Source of the DNA: Nitrospinota bacterium
Lineage (GTDB): Bacteria > UBA8248
Length of the DNA stretch: 12,923 nucleotides
NCBI GenBank assembly: GCA_011523725.1
Contig: WTGD01000288.1
Coordinates: 1 to 12,923 of the forward strand
Direction of reading: 5' to 3'
Made by a program: the position numbers and the translations under genes. Below, piece after piece: positions 1 to 6,127 of this stretch (positions within the stretch are counted from its first letter, which is position 1; every line of letters begins with the position of its first letter). The notes beneath the pieces are model-generated. The model was not told the DNA's origin and did no database searches. It was given only the letters and a program-made list of their open reading frames with translations.

Positions 1-269
1 GCCTCATAGTCCTTCCAGAGTCGCTGGTAGACCCGCGTCGTCTCGCATTTTCGCATCGTACCCAGATCCGAACCGTCGCGCTGACTCCATTCGACGTGGC
101 TCTCGCTCGCGGGTTCGAGTCCTACGCCTACCCTCGACTTCGCCGACCGCACGCCCTTGGCCACGAGGCGCACCTTGCCGTGGCCTCTGGTCAGAAGCGT
201 CACGATCAGGCTCGTGTTCGAATACGGGCGCGCGCCCAGGACGATGGTTTCGTCGCTCAGAATAGCCAA
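1..269 (-). CDS. recO: DNA repair protein RecO, N-terminal part (runs off the window start)
   Basis: The reverse strand reads from a TTG at 269-267 to the window edge without a stop, giving 89 codons. The start is set by a GGAGG seven bases upstream (RNA GGAGG-cgttttc-TTG). The product begins MAILSDETIVLGARPYSNTS and continues with LIVTLLTRGHGKVRLVAKG followed by VRSAKSR. This is the RecO N-terminal OB-fold pattern: a xxVLxxRPYxExS strand, then GxxRLVAKGxRxxKS. RecO works in the RecFOR pathway. It binds SSB and RecR and helps load RecA onto gapped single-stranded DNA. Only the OB domain is visible, so the C-terminal helical region and any zinc site cannot be judged. Its position two genes from era fits the era-recO neighbourhood found in many bacteria, although here rpsU separates the two on the opposite strand. 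Confidence 0.9.
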   Translation of the reverse strand, partial: MAILSDETIVLGARPYSNTSLIVTLLTRGHGKVRLVAKGVRSAKSRVGVGLEPASESHVEWSQRDGSDLGTMRKCETTRVYQRLWKDYE

Positions 270-304
270 GAAAACGCCTCCCGACAGGGCTTCTTTTTCA
301 GGCC

Positions 305-333
305 TTGACGAAATCGGGCGGATGAGAGATAGT
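305..333 (+). promoter_or_regulatory. candidate sigma70-type promoter of rpsU
   Basis: TTGACG (305-310) matches five of six -35 consensus bases. A 17-nt spacer leads to GATAGT (328-333), which matches four of six -10 bases. Transcription would start near 340, leaving a leader of about 57 nt before rpsU. The site lies inside the likely recO leader. It was found by eye only, and the -10 is imperfect. Confidence 0.4.
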
Positions 334-347
334 TTGCGATCGGAAAG

Positions 348-376
348 ATTCTATTTTCTGTCGCTTCACAACTCAA
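348..376 (-). promoter_or_regulatory. candidate sigma70-type promoter of recO
   Basis: Read on the minus strand, TTGAGT (376-371; four of six -35 matches) is followed after exactly 17 nt by TAGAAT (353-348; five of six -10 matches). Transcription would start near 341, giving a leader of about 72 nt before the recO TTG. It faces the rpsU promoter candidate, with predicted start points at almost the same base pair. The consensus match is good but was found by eye. Confidence 0.45.
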
Positions 377-396
377 ACGGGAGGTACACGACCAAT

Positions 397-585
397 ATGC
401 CAGGAGTGAAAGTACACGAAGGCGAATCCATCGACAAGGCTTTGAAACAGTTCAAGAAACAATGCGAAAAATCAGGCATTCTCACGGAAATCAAAAAGCG
501 CGAGTATTATGAGAAGCCCAGCGTAAAGCGCAAAAGAAAGATACTCGCCGCGCACAAAAAGCGCATGCGCGCCCAGAACCGCTAA
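397..585 (+). CDS. rpsU: 30S ribosomal protein bS21
   Basis: This 62-residue, very basic protein begins MPGVKVHEGESIDKALKQFK and ends in the Lys/Arg-rich tail KRMRAQNR. The MPGVKV start, the ExxSIDxALKxFKKQxEKSGI helix and the EYYEKPSxKRKRK segment are the bS21 signature, and the length is normal for the family. bS21 sits on the 30S platform near the anti-Shine-Dalgarno end of 16S rRNA and supports initiation. A longer reading from 157 exists, but its first 80 residues are antisense to recO and leader DNA. The ATG at 397 is therefore the start. GGGAGG at 379-384 lies 12 nt upstream, a rather long spacing. Classical rpsU sits with dnaG and rpoD. Here it is a single gene between recO and era, convergent with era and leaving 2 nt between stop codons, so there is no room for a terminator between them. 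Confidence 0.95.
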   Translation: MPGVKVHEGESIDKALKQFKKQCEKSGILTEIKKREYYEKPSVKRKRKILAAHKKRMRAQNR

Positions 586-587
586 GT

Positions 588-1577
588 CTAGACATTCTCA
601 TACCCGAGTTCGGAAAGCGCGGCATCCTTTTGCCGCCAGTTCGGCTTGATGCGCACCTTGAGGCCGAGATATATCTGCTCGCCCAGACGCCGCTCGATCT
701 CCGTTCTCGATAACTCTCCGATCTTCTTGATCTGAGCACCCCCCTTGCCCACCAGAATGCCCCGCTGGCTCTTCCGTTCCACATAAATTTCCGCCTCGAC
801 GTGCAAGAGGCCGGAACGCCCGGCGCGCTCCATCTCCCGTACCTTCACCGCCACGGCGTATGGAATTTCCTTGTGCAGCAGGCGATACGCCTGCTCGCGA
901 ACGAACTCCTCTATCAGGAGTGATTCGCTCACGTCCGTCGTCATGTCGGGAGAAAAGTATCTCGGACCCTCGGGAAGCGCCCCGATGATGTTTTCCACCA
1001 GCGGCTCCACGTTGTCCCCCTTGAGCGCCGAGATGGGATAGACGCTCTTGAACCCGTCGTCTTCGGCGTATTTCGCCAGAACGGGCAGGAGCTTCGTTTT
1101 ATCCTTCAATCGGTCCACCTTGTTGATGACCAAAAACGCGGGCACGCCCGCATCCTCGATCAGCGCGAGCGCATTTTCGTCCGCCTCGCCCTCGGCGTCG
1201 TCCGTCATGAACAGGGCGAGGTCGGCTCCCGCGCAGGCGGCCTTCACCTCTTCGAGCAGAAAGCGCCCGAGCTTCGAGGCGGGACGCTCGAGACCGGGCG
1301 TGTCGAAAAAAGCCGCCTGTGCCCTCTCCGTGTTCAAGACGCCGAGAAGCCGACGCCTCGTGGTGCCCGGCTTGCGGGTGACGATGGCGAGCTTTTCCCC
1401 GAGGATGCGGTTGAGCAGGGTGGATTTGCCCACGTTCGGGCGTCCGATGATGGCGATGAAGCCCGAGCGGAATCCTTCGGGCGCCTCGTGGCGCGCTTCG
1501 CCGCTTCTCAGGATTTTATCGAGGTCGAGCGTACGCGCGTCGCCCCGGGTGCGAGTTTTCTTTTTCCTCGGGGACAC
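588..1577 (-). CDS. era: GTPase Era
   Basis: This 329-residue Ras-like GTPase with a C-terminal KH domain binds the 3' end of 16S rRNA and checks 30S maturation, usually at the inner membrane. Visible motifs are G1 GRPNVGKS (45-52), the G2 region KPGTTR (69-74), G3 DTPG (92-95), G4 NKVD (152-155) and G5 SAL (183-185). The KH loop is GILVGKGGAQIKKIG (273-287), followed by the Era signature VRIKPNWR. The start is GTG at 1577, eight bases after the aspS stop, with only a weak GGG-type ribosome site. No other start codon lies before the G domain, so translational coupling to aspS is likely. The protein carries about 39 residues before the first GTPase strand, including a basic run PRKKKTRTR, whereas E. 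coli Era has about 8 there. The domain organisation is otherwise canonical and no motif is missing. Confidence 0.97.
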   Translation of the reverse strand: MSPRKKKTRTRGDARTLDLDKILRSGEARHEAPEGFRSGFIAIIGRPNVGKSTLLNRILGEKLAIVTRKPGTTRRRLLGVLNTERAQAAFFDTPGLERPASKLGRFLLEEVKAACAGADLALFMTDDAEGEADENALALIEDAGVPAFLVINKVDRLKDKTKLLPVLAKYAEDDGFKSVYPISALKGDNVEPLVENIIGALPEGPRYFSPDMTTDVSESLLIEEFVREQAYRLLHKEIPYAVAVKVREMERAGRSGLLHVEAEIYVERKSQRGILVGKGGAQIKKIGELSRTEIERRLGEQIYLGLKVRIKPNWRQKDAALSELGYENV

Positions 1578-1585
1578 CCCGCGCC

Positions 1586-3370
1586 CTACCGAGTCGCCCC
1601 GTCGATGCCAAGCTCCCTGAGCTGGAGGCGCTCGACCGAGGCGGGCGCGCCGGTCATCAGGCAGGTGGCTTTCTGGGTCTTGGGAAACGCGATGACGTCG
1701 CGGATGGAGGGAGCGCCCGTCAACAGCATCATGATGCGGTCCAGGCCGAACGCGATGCCCCCGTGGGGCGGCGTGCCGAACTCGAGCGCCTCCATGAAGA
1801 AGCCGAAGCGCCGCTGTGCCTCTTCTTCGTCCATGTCCAGGGCGGCAAACATCTTCTGCTGCACCCCGCGCTGGTGGATTCGCTGGCTGCCGCCGCCGAT
1901 TTCATTCCCGTTCACCACCATGTCGTAGGCCTGGGAGCGGATGGCGCCGGGGTCGGAATCGAACAGCGGGGCGTCTTCGGGCACGGGCGCCGTGAAGGGA
2001 TGGTGAAGCGCGTGAAACCGCTTCTCCGCCTCATCGTACTCGAGAAGCGGGAAATCCACGACCCAGCAGAAATCGAATTTCGCATCGTCGCGGGCGACGA
2101 GGCCCAGCCGCGCGCCGATTTCTTCGCGCAAGTGCCCCAGAACGGACGCGCTCACCGCCGGGGCGTCGGCCACCATCATTAAGAGATCGCCGACTTTCGC
2201 GCCCGCTCGCGCGCCTATCTCCTCCAACTGGCCATCCAGGAAGAACTTGGTGATGTTCGACTCATACCCGTTTTCCGTTCGCTTCGCCCAGGCGAGACCG
2301 CCCGCGCCCAGCTCCTGCGCGCGCGCGATGATGTCGTCGATTTCTTTTCTCGATGCCGACGCCATGCCCGGCCCCGCCATGGCGCGCGCCACGCCTCCTT
2401 TTTCCACCGCGCCCTTGAACACCTTGAACTCGCTCGCCTGAGCCACGTCGGTGAAGGTGGCCAGCTTCATGCCGAAGCGCCTGTCCGGCCTGTCGGTTCC
2501 GTACTGCGCTATCGCCTCCGCGTAGGGAACCCGCTCGAACGGCGTCTCGATCTCGATCCCGCCCACCTCTTTCCATATCCTGGCCACCAGACCTTCCATG
2601 AGGCCGAAGAAGGTTTCGCGGTTCAGGAAGGAGCACTCGATGTCGATCTGCGTGAACTCGGGCTGCCTGTCGGCGCGCAGGTCCTCGTCCCGGAAGCATC
2701 TGACGATCTGGTAGTAGCGGTCGAAACCCGCAACCATGAGAATCTGCTTGAACATCTGGGGACTCTGGGGAAGCGCAAAGAAACTCCCGCGCGCGAGCCG
2801 GCTCGGCACCAGGTAATCCCTCGCCCCCTCGGGGGTGCTCCTGGTGAGCACCGGGGTTTCCACGTCGACGAAGTGGTTTTCCGTCAGGAAATTGCGGATC
2901 ACCTGGGTCGCCTGATGGCGCTTGATGAAATTCTCCCGCAGGGCGGAGCGCCTGAGATCCAGGTAGCGGTACTGGAGGCGCAGCGCTTCACCGGCATCGG
3001 AATCGTCTTCTATCTCGAAGGGCGGCGTTCTCGCCTCGCTCAGAACTTCCAGCTTCGTAATCCGGACCTCGACTTCGCCGGTCGCGAGGTTGGGGTTCGC
3101 CATCCCCTCGGGGCGTTCGATGACAACCCCCTGGACGGCGAGCACCCACTCGCCGCGCACCCGCTCGGCGAGGGCATGGGCCGCCTCGTCGTAAGAGGGA
3201 TCGGCCACCACCTGGGTGACGCCGTAGCGGTCGCGCAGGTCGATGAATATCAACCCGCCGTGGTCCCGGTTCGACCCCGCCCAGCCCATGAGGACGACCT
3301 CGGCGCCGACGTCTGTGGCGCGAAGCGACCCGCAGTCGTGCGTCCTTCCTTTTTCCAGAAGCTCGCTCAA
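1586..3370 (-). CDS. aspS: aspartyl-tRNA synthetase, probably non-discriminating (Asp/Asn)
   Basis: This 594-residue class IIb synthetase has normal bacterial length. The N-terminal OB anticodon-binding fold occupies about 1-115. The flipping loop is TPEGARDY (179-186). Motif 2 is FRDEDLRADRQPEFTQID (226-243). A bacterial GAD insertion spans roughly 290-420. Motif 3 is GIAFGLDRIMMLL (538-550). In the OB fold, residue 37 is His (NRDHGG) and residue 89 is Gly (RPEGMAN), where E. coli has Leu and Lys. His and Gly at these sites are known in the Pseudomonas aeruginosa enzyme that also charges tRNA(Asn). I infer a non-discriminating enzyme working with GatCAB amidotransferase. The start is TTG at 3370, with AAGGA nine bases upstream. 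Upstream ATG codons at once run into TAA. The era gene follows after 8 nt, suggesting one transcript. Confidence 0.97.
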   Translation of the reverse strand: MSELLEKGRTHDCGSLRATDVGAEVVLMGWAGSNRDHGGLIFIDLRDRYGVTQVVADPSYDEAAHALAERVRGEWVLAVQGVVIERPEGMANPNLATGEVEVRITKLEVLSEARTPPFEIEDDSDAGEALRLQYRYLDLRRSALRENFIKRHQATQVIRNFLTENHFVDVETPVLTRSTPEGARDYLVPSRLARGSFFALPQSPQMFKQILMVAGFDRYYQIVRCFRDEDLRADRQPEFTQIDIECSFLNRETFFGLMEGLVARIWKEVGGIEIETPFERVPYAEAIAQYGTDRPDRRFGMKLATFTDVAQASEFKVFKGAVEKGGVARAMAGPGMASASRKEIDDIIARAQELGAGGLAWAKRTENGYESNITKFFLDGQLEEIGARAGAKVGDLLMMVADAPAVSASVLGHLREEIGARLGLVARDDAKFDFCWVVDFPLLEYDEAEKRFHALHHPFTAPVPEDAPLFDSDPGAIRSQAYDMVVNGNEIGGGSQRIHQRGVQQKMFAALDMDEEEAQRRFGFFMEALEFGTPPHGGIAFGLDRIMMLLTGAPSIRDVIAFPKTQKATCLMTGAPASVERLQLRELGIDGATR

Positions 3371-3397
3371 GATTTCTTATCCTTTCATCATGTCCGC

Positions 3398-3461
3398 GCT
3401 TGAATTTTCACATCCCTTCACTGGCGCGGGAGCGTATCGGCTTCGCATCCGGAATTCAAGC
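3398..3461 (-). promoter_or_regulatory. inverted repeat in the MFS-aspS gap (possible aspS leader stem)
   Basis: The 85-nt gap before aspS contains a perfect 9-bp inverted repeat: GCTTGAATT at 3398-3406 and AATTCAAGC at 3453-3461. The second arm overlaps the MFS stop codon. In RNA the arms could close a 46-nt loop just upstream of the aspS ribosome site. There is no T-run after either arm, so it is not a standard terminator. A T-box would be longer and lacks support here. Function is unknown. Confidence 0.25.
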
Positions 3462-4703
3462 ATCCTGCGCCCGCCTCTTCATTATACGGGAAAGCCAGAC
3501 GATTCCGCCCAGGCCGATCCAGACGGCCACGCCCACCGAGGCCCAGGCCGCCGTCCACTCCCTCGGCAACGCCTCGCCCCGCGAGCCGGGATTCGTGATG
3601 TCCAGTATATAACCCACCTCGATGGAGGAGAGCGCGCCGAAGAGAAAACCGAACCCGGCGAGGCAGCCCAGCGCCGTGCCCAAATGGCGCCTGGGTGCGA
3701 TTTCGCTCATCACGACCAGGAAAACGGAGGCATCGACGGCCATCGTCACCGCCCAGACGAGCGCCACGACGAGCAGAACCGGAATGGGCGCGTGGAACAG
3801 AAGGCCGATCCCGTAGGTCATCGCGCCGCTCAGAAGCAGACTCCCCCCGATGCTCCGGAGCCGCCCGAACCTGTCGGCCGACCACGCGCCGATGAAATTC
3901 GAAAAGGCGGATATCGCTATCATGAACGCCAGGGCCGTCGCGGCGTTGTCGATGGCCACTCCTCGCGGGAACCCATGCGCCACGAACGCCGCGGCGAGGA
4001 ACGTCACTCCCCAGCCTCTGAAGGCGAACATCTCCCAGCGGTGCATGACGTAGGAGCCGATGAGCACCCAGCATCTTAGCGGCAGGCGCGGGAAGGTGAA
4101 TTTCTCCCCGCTTCCCGATTCCTCCCTGCCCGGGTCGGGCACCCAGACGAGCACCATGAGGATGCCGATGACGGGACCCAGCGAACCCGCGGCGAAGGTG
4201 AAGCGCCAGCCGAAATCGGGGAGCAGATAACCCGTCAGGAACATCGAGACCGACACGCTGAAGGTGAAGAAAAAGGCGTAGCCCGAGACCGTCTTCGCCC
4301 TGAGGGCCGGCGTGGCGTGTTCGGCCACGATGCGAAGGCCCGGCCCGAACACGCCCGCGAGCCCTACCCCGCATGCGCACCGCAGCAGCGCCGCCGTCCA
4401 CAGACCCTCGGCGAAGAAGGGGAACATGAGGTTCGTGAAGCCGAGCCAGGCGGCCGAGAAGAGATAGATCGTTCTCGCGCTGAAATAGTCCGTCGCGCCG
4501 GTGAGGACGGCGGAGGCGACGACGTAGCCCACGTAGAACGCGAAATAGATGACCCCTGCGTCCGCATTGGTGAGGGACCATTCCGCTTTCAGGATCGGGA
4601 TGGCGGTCGGGTAGTTCGCATAGACGAACATGATGGGAAGCTGGGAGAAGCTCAAGGCCCACAGGGACGCCTGGCTGAAGCGCGTTTTTCCGGGAGTGTC
4701 CAT
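3456..4703 (-). CDS. MFS transporter, 12 membrane segments, substrate unknown
   Basis: This 415-residue hydrophobic protein has about twelve membrane helices, beginning near residues 14, 48, 76, 100, 137, 168, 211, 254, 284, 307, 342 and 383, with a short hydrophilic central loop near 188-208. The loop between helices 8 and 9 has a clear MFS motif A in the second half (GAWSADRFGRLRS, 272-284). The matching loop between helices 2 and 3 is degenerate (GATDYFSARTIYL). Other supporting features are the helix-4/5 type sequence RIVAEHATPALRAKTVSGY, the six-plus-six layout and the usual length. The start is ATG at 4703. No strong ribosome site precedes it, so the start is moderately sure. It lies 27 nt downstream of an aldo/keto reductase on the same strand, which suggests a shared transcript and possibly a shared substrate. 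Nothing in the sequence identifies that substrate. Confidence 0.85.
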   Translation of the reverse strand: MDTPGKTRFSQASLWALSFSQLPIMFVYANYPTAIPILKAEWSLTNADAGVIYFAFYVGYVVASAVLTGATDYFSARTIYLFSAAWLGFTNLMFPFFAEGLWTAALLRCACGVGLAGVFGPGLRIVAEHATPALRAKTVSGYAFFFTFSVSVSMFLTGYLLPDFGWRFTFAAGSLGPVIGILMVLVWVPDPGREESGSGEKFTFPRLPLRCWVLIGSYVMHRWEMFAFRGWGVTFLAAAFVAHGFPRGVAIDNAATALAFMIAISAFSNFIGAWSADRFGRLRSIGGSLLLSGAMTYGIGLLFHAPIPVLLVVALVWAVTMAVDASVFLVVMSEIAPRRHLGTALGCLAGFGFLFGALSSIEVGYILDITNPGSRGEALPREWTAAWASVGVAVWIGLGGIVWLSRIMKRRAQDA

Positions 4704-4730
4704 GGATTCTGCTATTGGTTTGCTCTCAGT

Positions 4731-5729
4731 CTAGGCGAAATCGCTCGCCCAAATGTGTTTGAGCCTTTGCATTTCATCTTCCGCCAAGGGCCCGGCGCCG
4801 ACGCAGGAGAGCGCTTCCGCGAGCTGCTCCTCGCCTGAGAAACCCACCAGGGCGCAGGAGACCTCATCGCGCATCAGGACGAAGCGAAGCGCCGCCTGCG
4901 CCAGGGTGCAATCTTCCCGGACGAGGAACGAGAGTTTCTCCGCGCGCGCCACGTCCTCGTCGTACTCCGAACCCAAAGAGAGAACCGGCGGGCGCTCATC
5001 CAGAAAACCCAGCAGGTTCGGCTCCGCCGTCAGCGCGCCGAGCGCCAGGGCGCGAATTGCCAGCACCCCCATCCCGATGGACGCTGCGCGCTCGATGAGC
5101 AGGCCGTAATCCACCGCGCTGAAACCCTCGGGCACGGGATACGCCGCGCTCGGGTTGAGCAGATTGAAATACGCCTGCACCGTGTGGAACTCCCCGCTGT
5201 CGATCATCTCGGACAGCGCGGCGGGATGCCCGATTCCGGTGAAGCCGAAAAAGCGCACGAGTCCGCGATCGCGCAATTCCATGAAGCCGTCGAGCACGCC
5301 GCCGACGCCGTAGATGTCGTGGAGATCGAGCACCACCTCCCCCACCGGCCAGTCCCTCCCGGGGGCCACGTAGTTGTGTATCTGGATCAGGTCGACTCGG
5401 GGTCGGCCCAACCGCTCCAGGCTCTTCTCCACCGAGGCGACCACCGCTTCTTCGGGCGCTTCGCGCTCCTCGGCGGTGAGGCGTATCTTCGTCGTGAGCA
5501 CGACGTCCGCCCCCAGCCTGTTGAGCGCGGCGCCCAGGTTGGCTTCTGATTTCCCGCTCCCGTAACCCATCGCCGTATCGAAGAAGTTCACGCCGCCGTC
5601 CAGCGCGCCGCGGACCGCGCGGAGCTGCGCCTCGCGGTCGTCACCCACCATCAGGCGGCTGATCCCGCCCGTGCCGAAACCGATTTCGGATACCGAGATG
5701 CCCGTTTTCCCCAGGGTGCGCATGCGCAT
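4731..5729 (-). CDS. aldo/keto reductase
   Basis: This predicted NADPH-dependent (beta/alpha)8-barrel oxidoreductase has 332 residues from the chosen start. It opens with MRMRTLGKTGISVSEIGFG, the usual AKR first strand. The catalytic tetrad is visible as Asp51 and Tyr56 (NFFDTAMGYGSGKSE), Lys81 (TTKIRL) and His118 (VDLIQIHN). The barrel continues with FFGFTGIGHP and ends with the cofactor region CALVGFSGEEQLAEAL. There is no C-terminal Cys-rich iron-sulfur extension, unlike some relatives of this subgroup. In-frame ATGs lie at 5735, 5729 and 5723. GGAG is only 3 nt before the first but 9 nt before the second, so 5729 is preferred. The gene lies directly upstream of the MFS gene and diverges from comEC across a repeat-rich gap. 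The family acts on carbonyls and sugars, and the substrate here cannot be told. Confidence 0.92.
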   Translation of the reverse strand: MRMRTLGKTGISVSEIGFGTGGISRLMVGDDREAQLRAVRGALDGGVNFFDTAMGYGSGKSEANLGAALNRLGADVVLTTKIRLTAEEREAPEEAVVASVEKSLERLGRPRVDLIQIHNYVAPGRDWPVGEVVLDLHDIYGVGGVLDGFMELRDRGLVRFFGFTGIGHPAALSEMIDSGEFHTVQAYFNLLNPSAAYPVPEGFSAVDYGLLIERAASIGMGVLAIRALALGALTAEPNLLGFLDERPPVLSLGSEYDEDVARAEKLSFLVREDCTLAQAALRFVLMRDEVSCALVGFSGEEQLAEALSCVGAGPLAEDEMQRLKHIWASDFA

Positions 5730-5809
5730 CGCCATCTACTCCAGATAGATTCATCCACAAGTCCGGGCGAAGCCTACCACGAGCGGGCCGGAAGGCGAAG
5801 GAGAGAGGG

Positions 5810-5824
5810 GTTCTTGGAAAAGCC
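5810..5824 (+). repeat. short dispersed motif GTTcTTGgAAAAGCC, copy 1
   Basis: This 15-nt motif resembles 8721-8735 (GTTGTTGAAAAAGCC, two differences) and, with one inserted base, 6001-6016. Each copy sits at the edge of a palindrome-bearing non-coding gap, so it may be the boundary of a small dispersed element. The match is short, and the link is an inference from position. Confidence 0.35.
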
Positions 5825-5841
5825 CGGCATGACGGCGATGG
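5824..5841 (+). repeat. 18-nt direct repeat, left copy
   Basis: CCGGCATGACGGCGATGG here and CCGGAATGACGGCGGTGG at 5963-5980 agree at 16 of 18 bases. The two copies lie on either side of the palindrome pair. This is what one expects of a duplicated mini-element or of two related elements inserted in tandem. Confidence 0.6.
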
Positions 5842-5863
5842 GATACCGCCTTGTCGGAGGGAA

Positions 5864-5944
5864 TGTAGGTCGGACATATATGTCCGACATATATGCGACC
5901 CGCATGCCACGAACGGGGAGGGCCGCATATATGCGGCCCCTACA
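5864..5944. repeat. double palindromic element with TGTAGG / CCTACA ends
   Basis: The 81-bp block begins TGTAGG (5864-5869) and ends CCTACA (5939-5944). It contains two perfect 20-bp palindromes: GTCGGACATATATGTCCGAC (5869-5888) and GGGCCGCATATATGCGGCCC (5920-5939). Each is centred on CATATATG, which appears a third time at 5888-5895. A further 10-bp inverted pair, CATATATGCG (5888-5897) and CGCATATATG (5924-5933), allows alternative pairing across the block. The palindrome after comEC at 8792-8819 shares the TGTAGG-type left end and CCTAC right end but has a different centre. This looks like two small palindromic elements fused or inserted side by side. An alternative is a pair of operator sites for the divergent genes. 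Confidence 0.65.
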
Positions 5945-5962
5945 ATAGAAACGGCAACGACG

Positions 5963-5980
5963 CCGGAATGACGGCGGTGG
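5963..5980 (+). repeat. 18-nt direct repeat, right copy
   Basis: This is the partner of 5824-5841, with mismatches only at the fifth and fifteenth bases. It lies 19 nt after the right end of the double palindrome. Confidence 0.6.
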
Positions 5981-6000
5981 TCGATTCCGACCGATGAGAG

Positions 6001-6016
6001 ACTGTTGGAAAAATCC
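6001..6016 (+). repeat. short dispersed motif, diverged copy
   Basis: ACTGTTGGAAAAATCC resembles the motifs at 5810-5824 and 8721-8735 but carries an extra A and other changes. I report it because of its position at the right flank of the palindrome block. On its own it would be weak. Confidence 0.25.
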
Positions 6017-6021
6017 TCTCC

Positions 6022-6038
6022 GCCTCATCCTGAATAGC
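6022..6038 (+). repeat. 17-nt diverged direct repeat, first copy
   Basis: GCCTCATCCTGAATAGC here and GCCTCATCCCGAGTAGG at 6083-6099 match at 14 of 17 bases. The second copy is part of the REP-like stem unit at 6069-6127. This copy is therefore probably the remnant of another unit whose hairpin is lost. Confidence 0.4.
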
Positions 6039-6068
6039 GGCCCTCCGACAATCTCAGGACAAGCCCCG

Positions 6069-6127
6069 TCGTCCCTCCATCTGCCTCATCCCGAGTAGGC
6101 GCGCTTGCGCGCCGTATCGAGGGACGA
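6069..6127. repeat. REP-like double-stem unit
   Basis: A perfect outer inverted repeat, TCGTCCCTC (6069-6077) and GAGGGACGA (6119-6127), encloses an inner 7-bp hairpin GGCGCGC-TT-GCGCGCC (6098-6113). The whole unit could fold into a stem with an inner hairpin. It resembles repetitive extragenic palindromes that occur in many copies in some bacterial genomes. It sits about 57 bp before comEC. It lacks a downstream T-run and is not a typical terminator. Confidence 0.55.

Larger units (their letters stand above)
5851..6051. repeat. 11-bp perfect inverted repeat enclosing the palindromes
   Basis: TTGTCGGAGGG at 5851-5861 is the exact reverse complement of CCCTCCGACAA at 6041-6051. The enclosed 179 bp hold both 20-bp palindromes and the right copy of the 18-nt direct repeat. 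The arms could be termini of a degraded non-autonomous element. No transposase is encoded inside. Confidence 0.5.

Noticed and set aside
26..132. tRNA or tmRNA-like 3' end: GGTTCGAGTCC with a matching acceptor-like pair GGTAGAC/GCCTACC
   Set aside because: The span is 107 nt with no acceptable D or anticodon arm, and the T-stem has mismatches. The same DNA on the minus strand encodes recognisable RecO sequence, so the match is chance.
157..396. 80-residue N-terminal extension of bS21 in the same frame
   Set aside because: It is antisense to recO over its first half, has no bS21 homology or ribosome site, and the family start MPGVKV is at 397.
3418..4662. 414-codon open frame on the minus strand overlapping the MFS gene
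   Set aside because: It is Arg/Gly/His-rich with no hydrophobic helices. It is an out-of-frame shadow caused by high GC, and the MFS frame has clear membrane segments and motif A.
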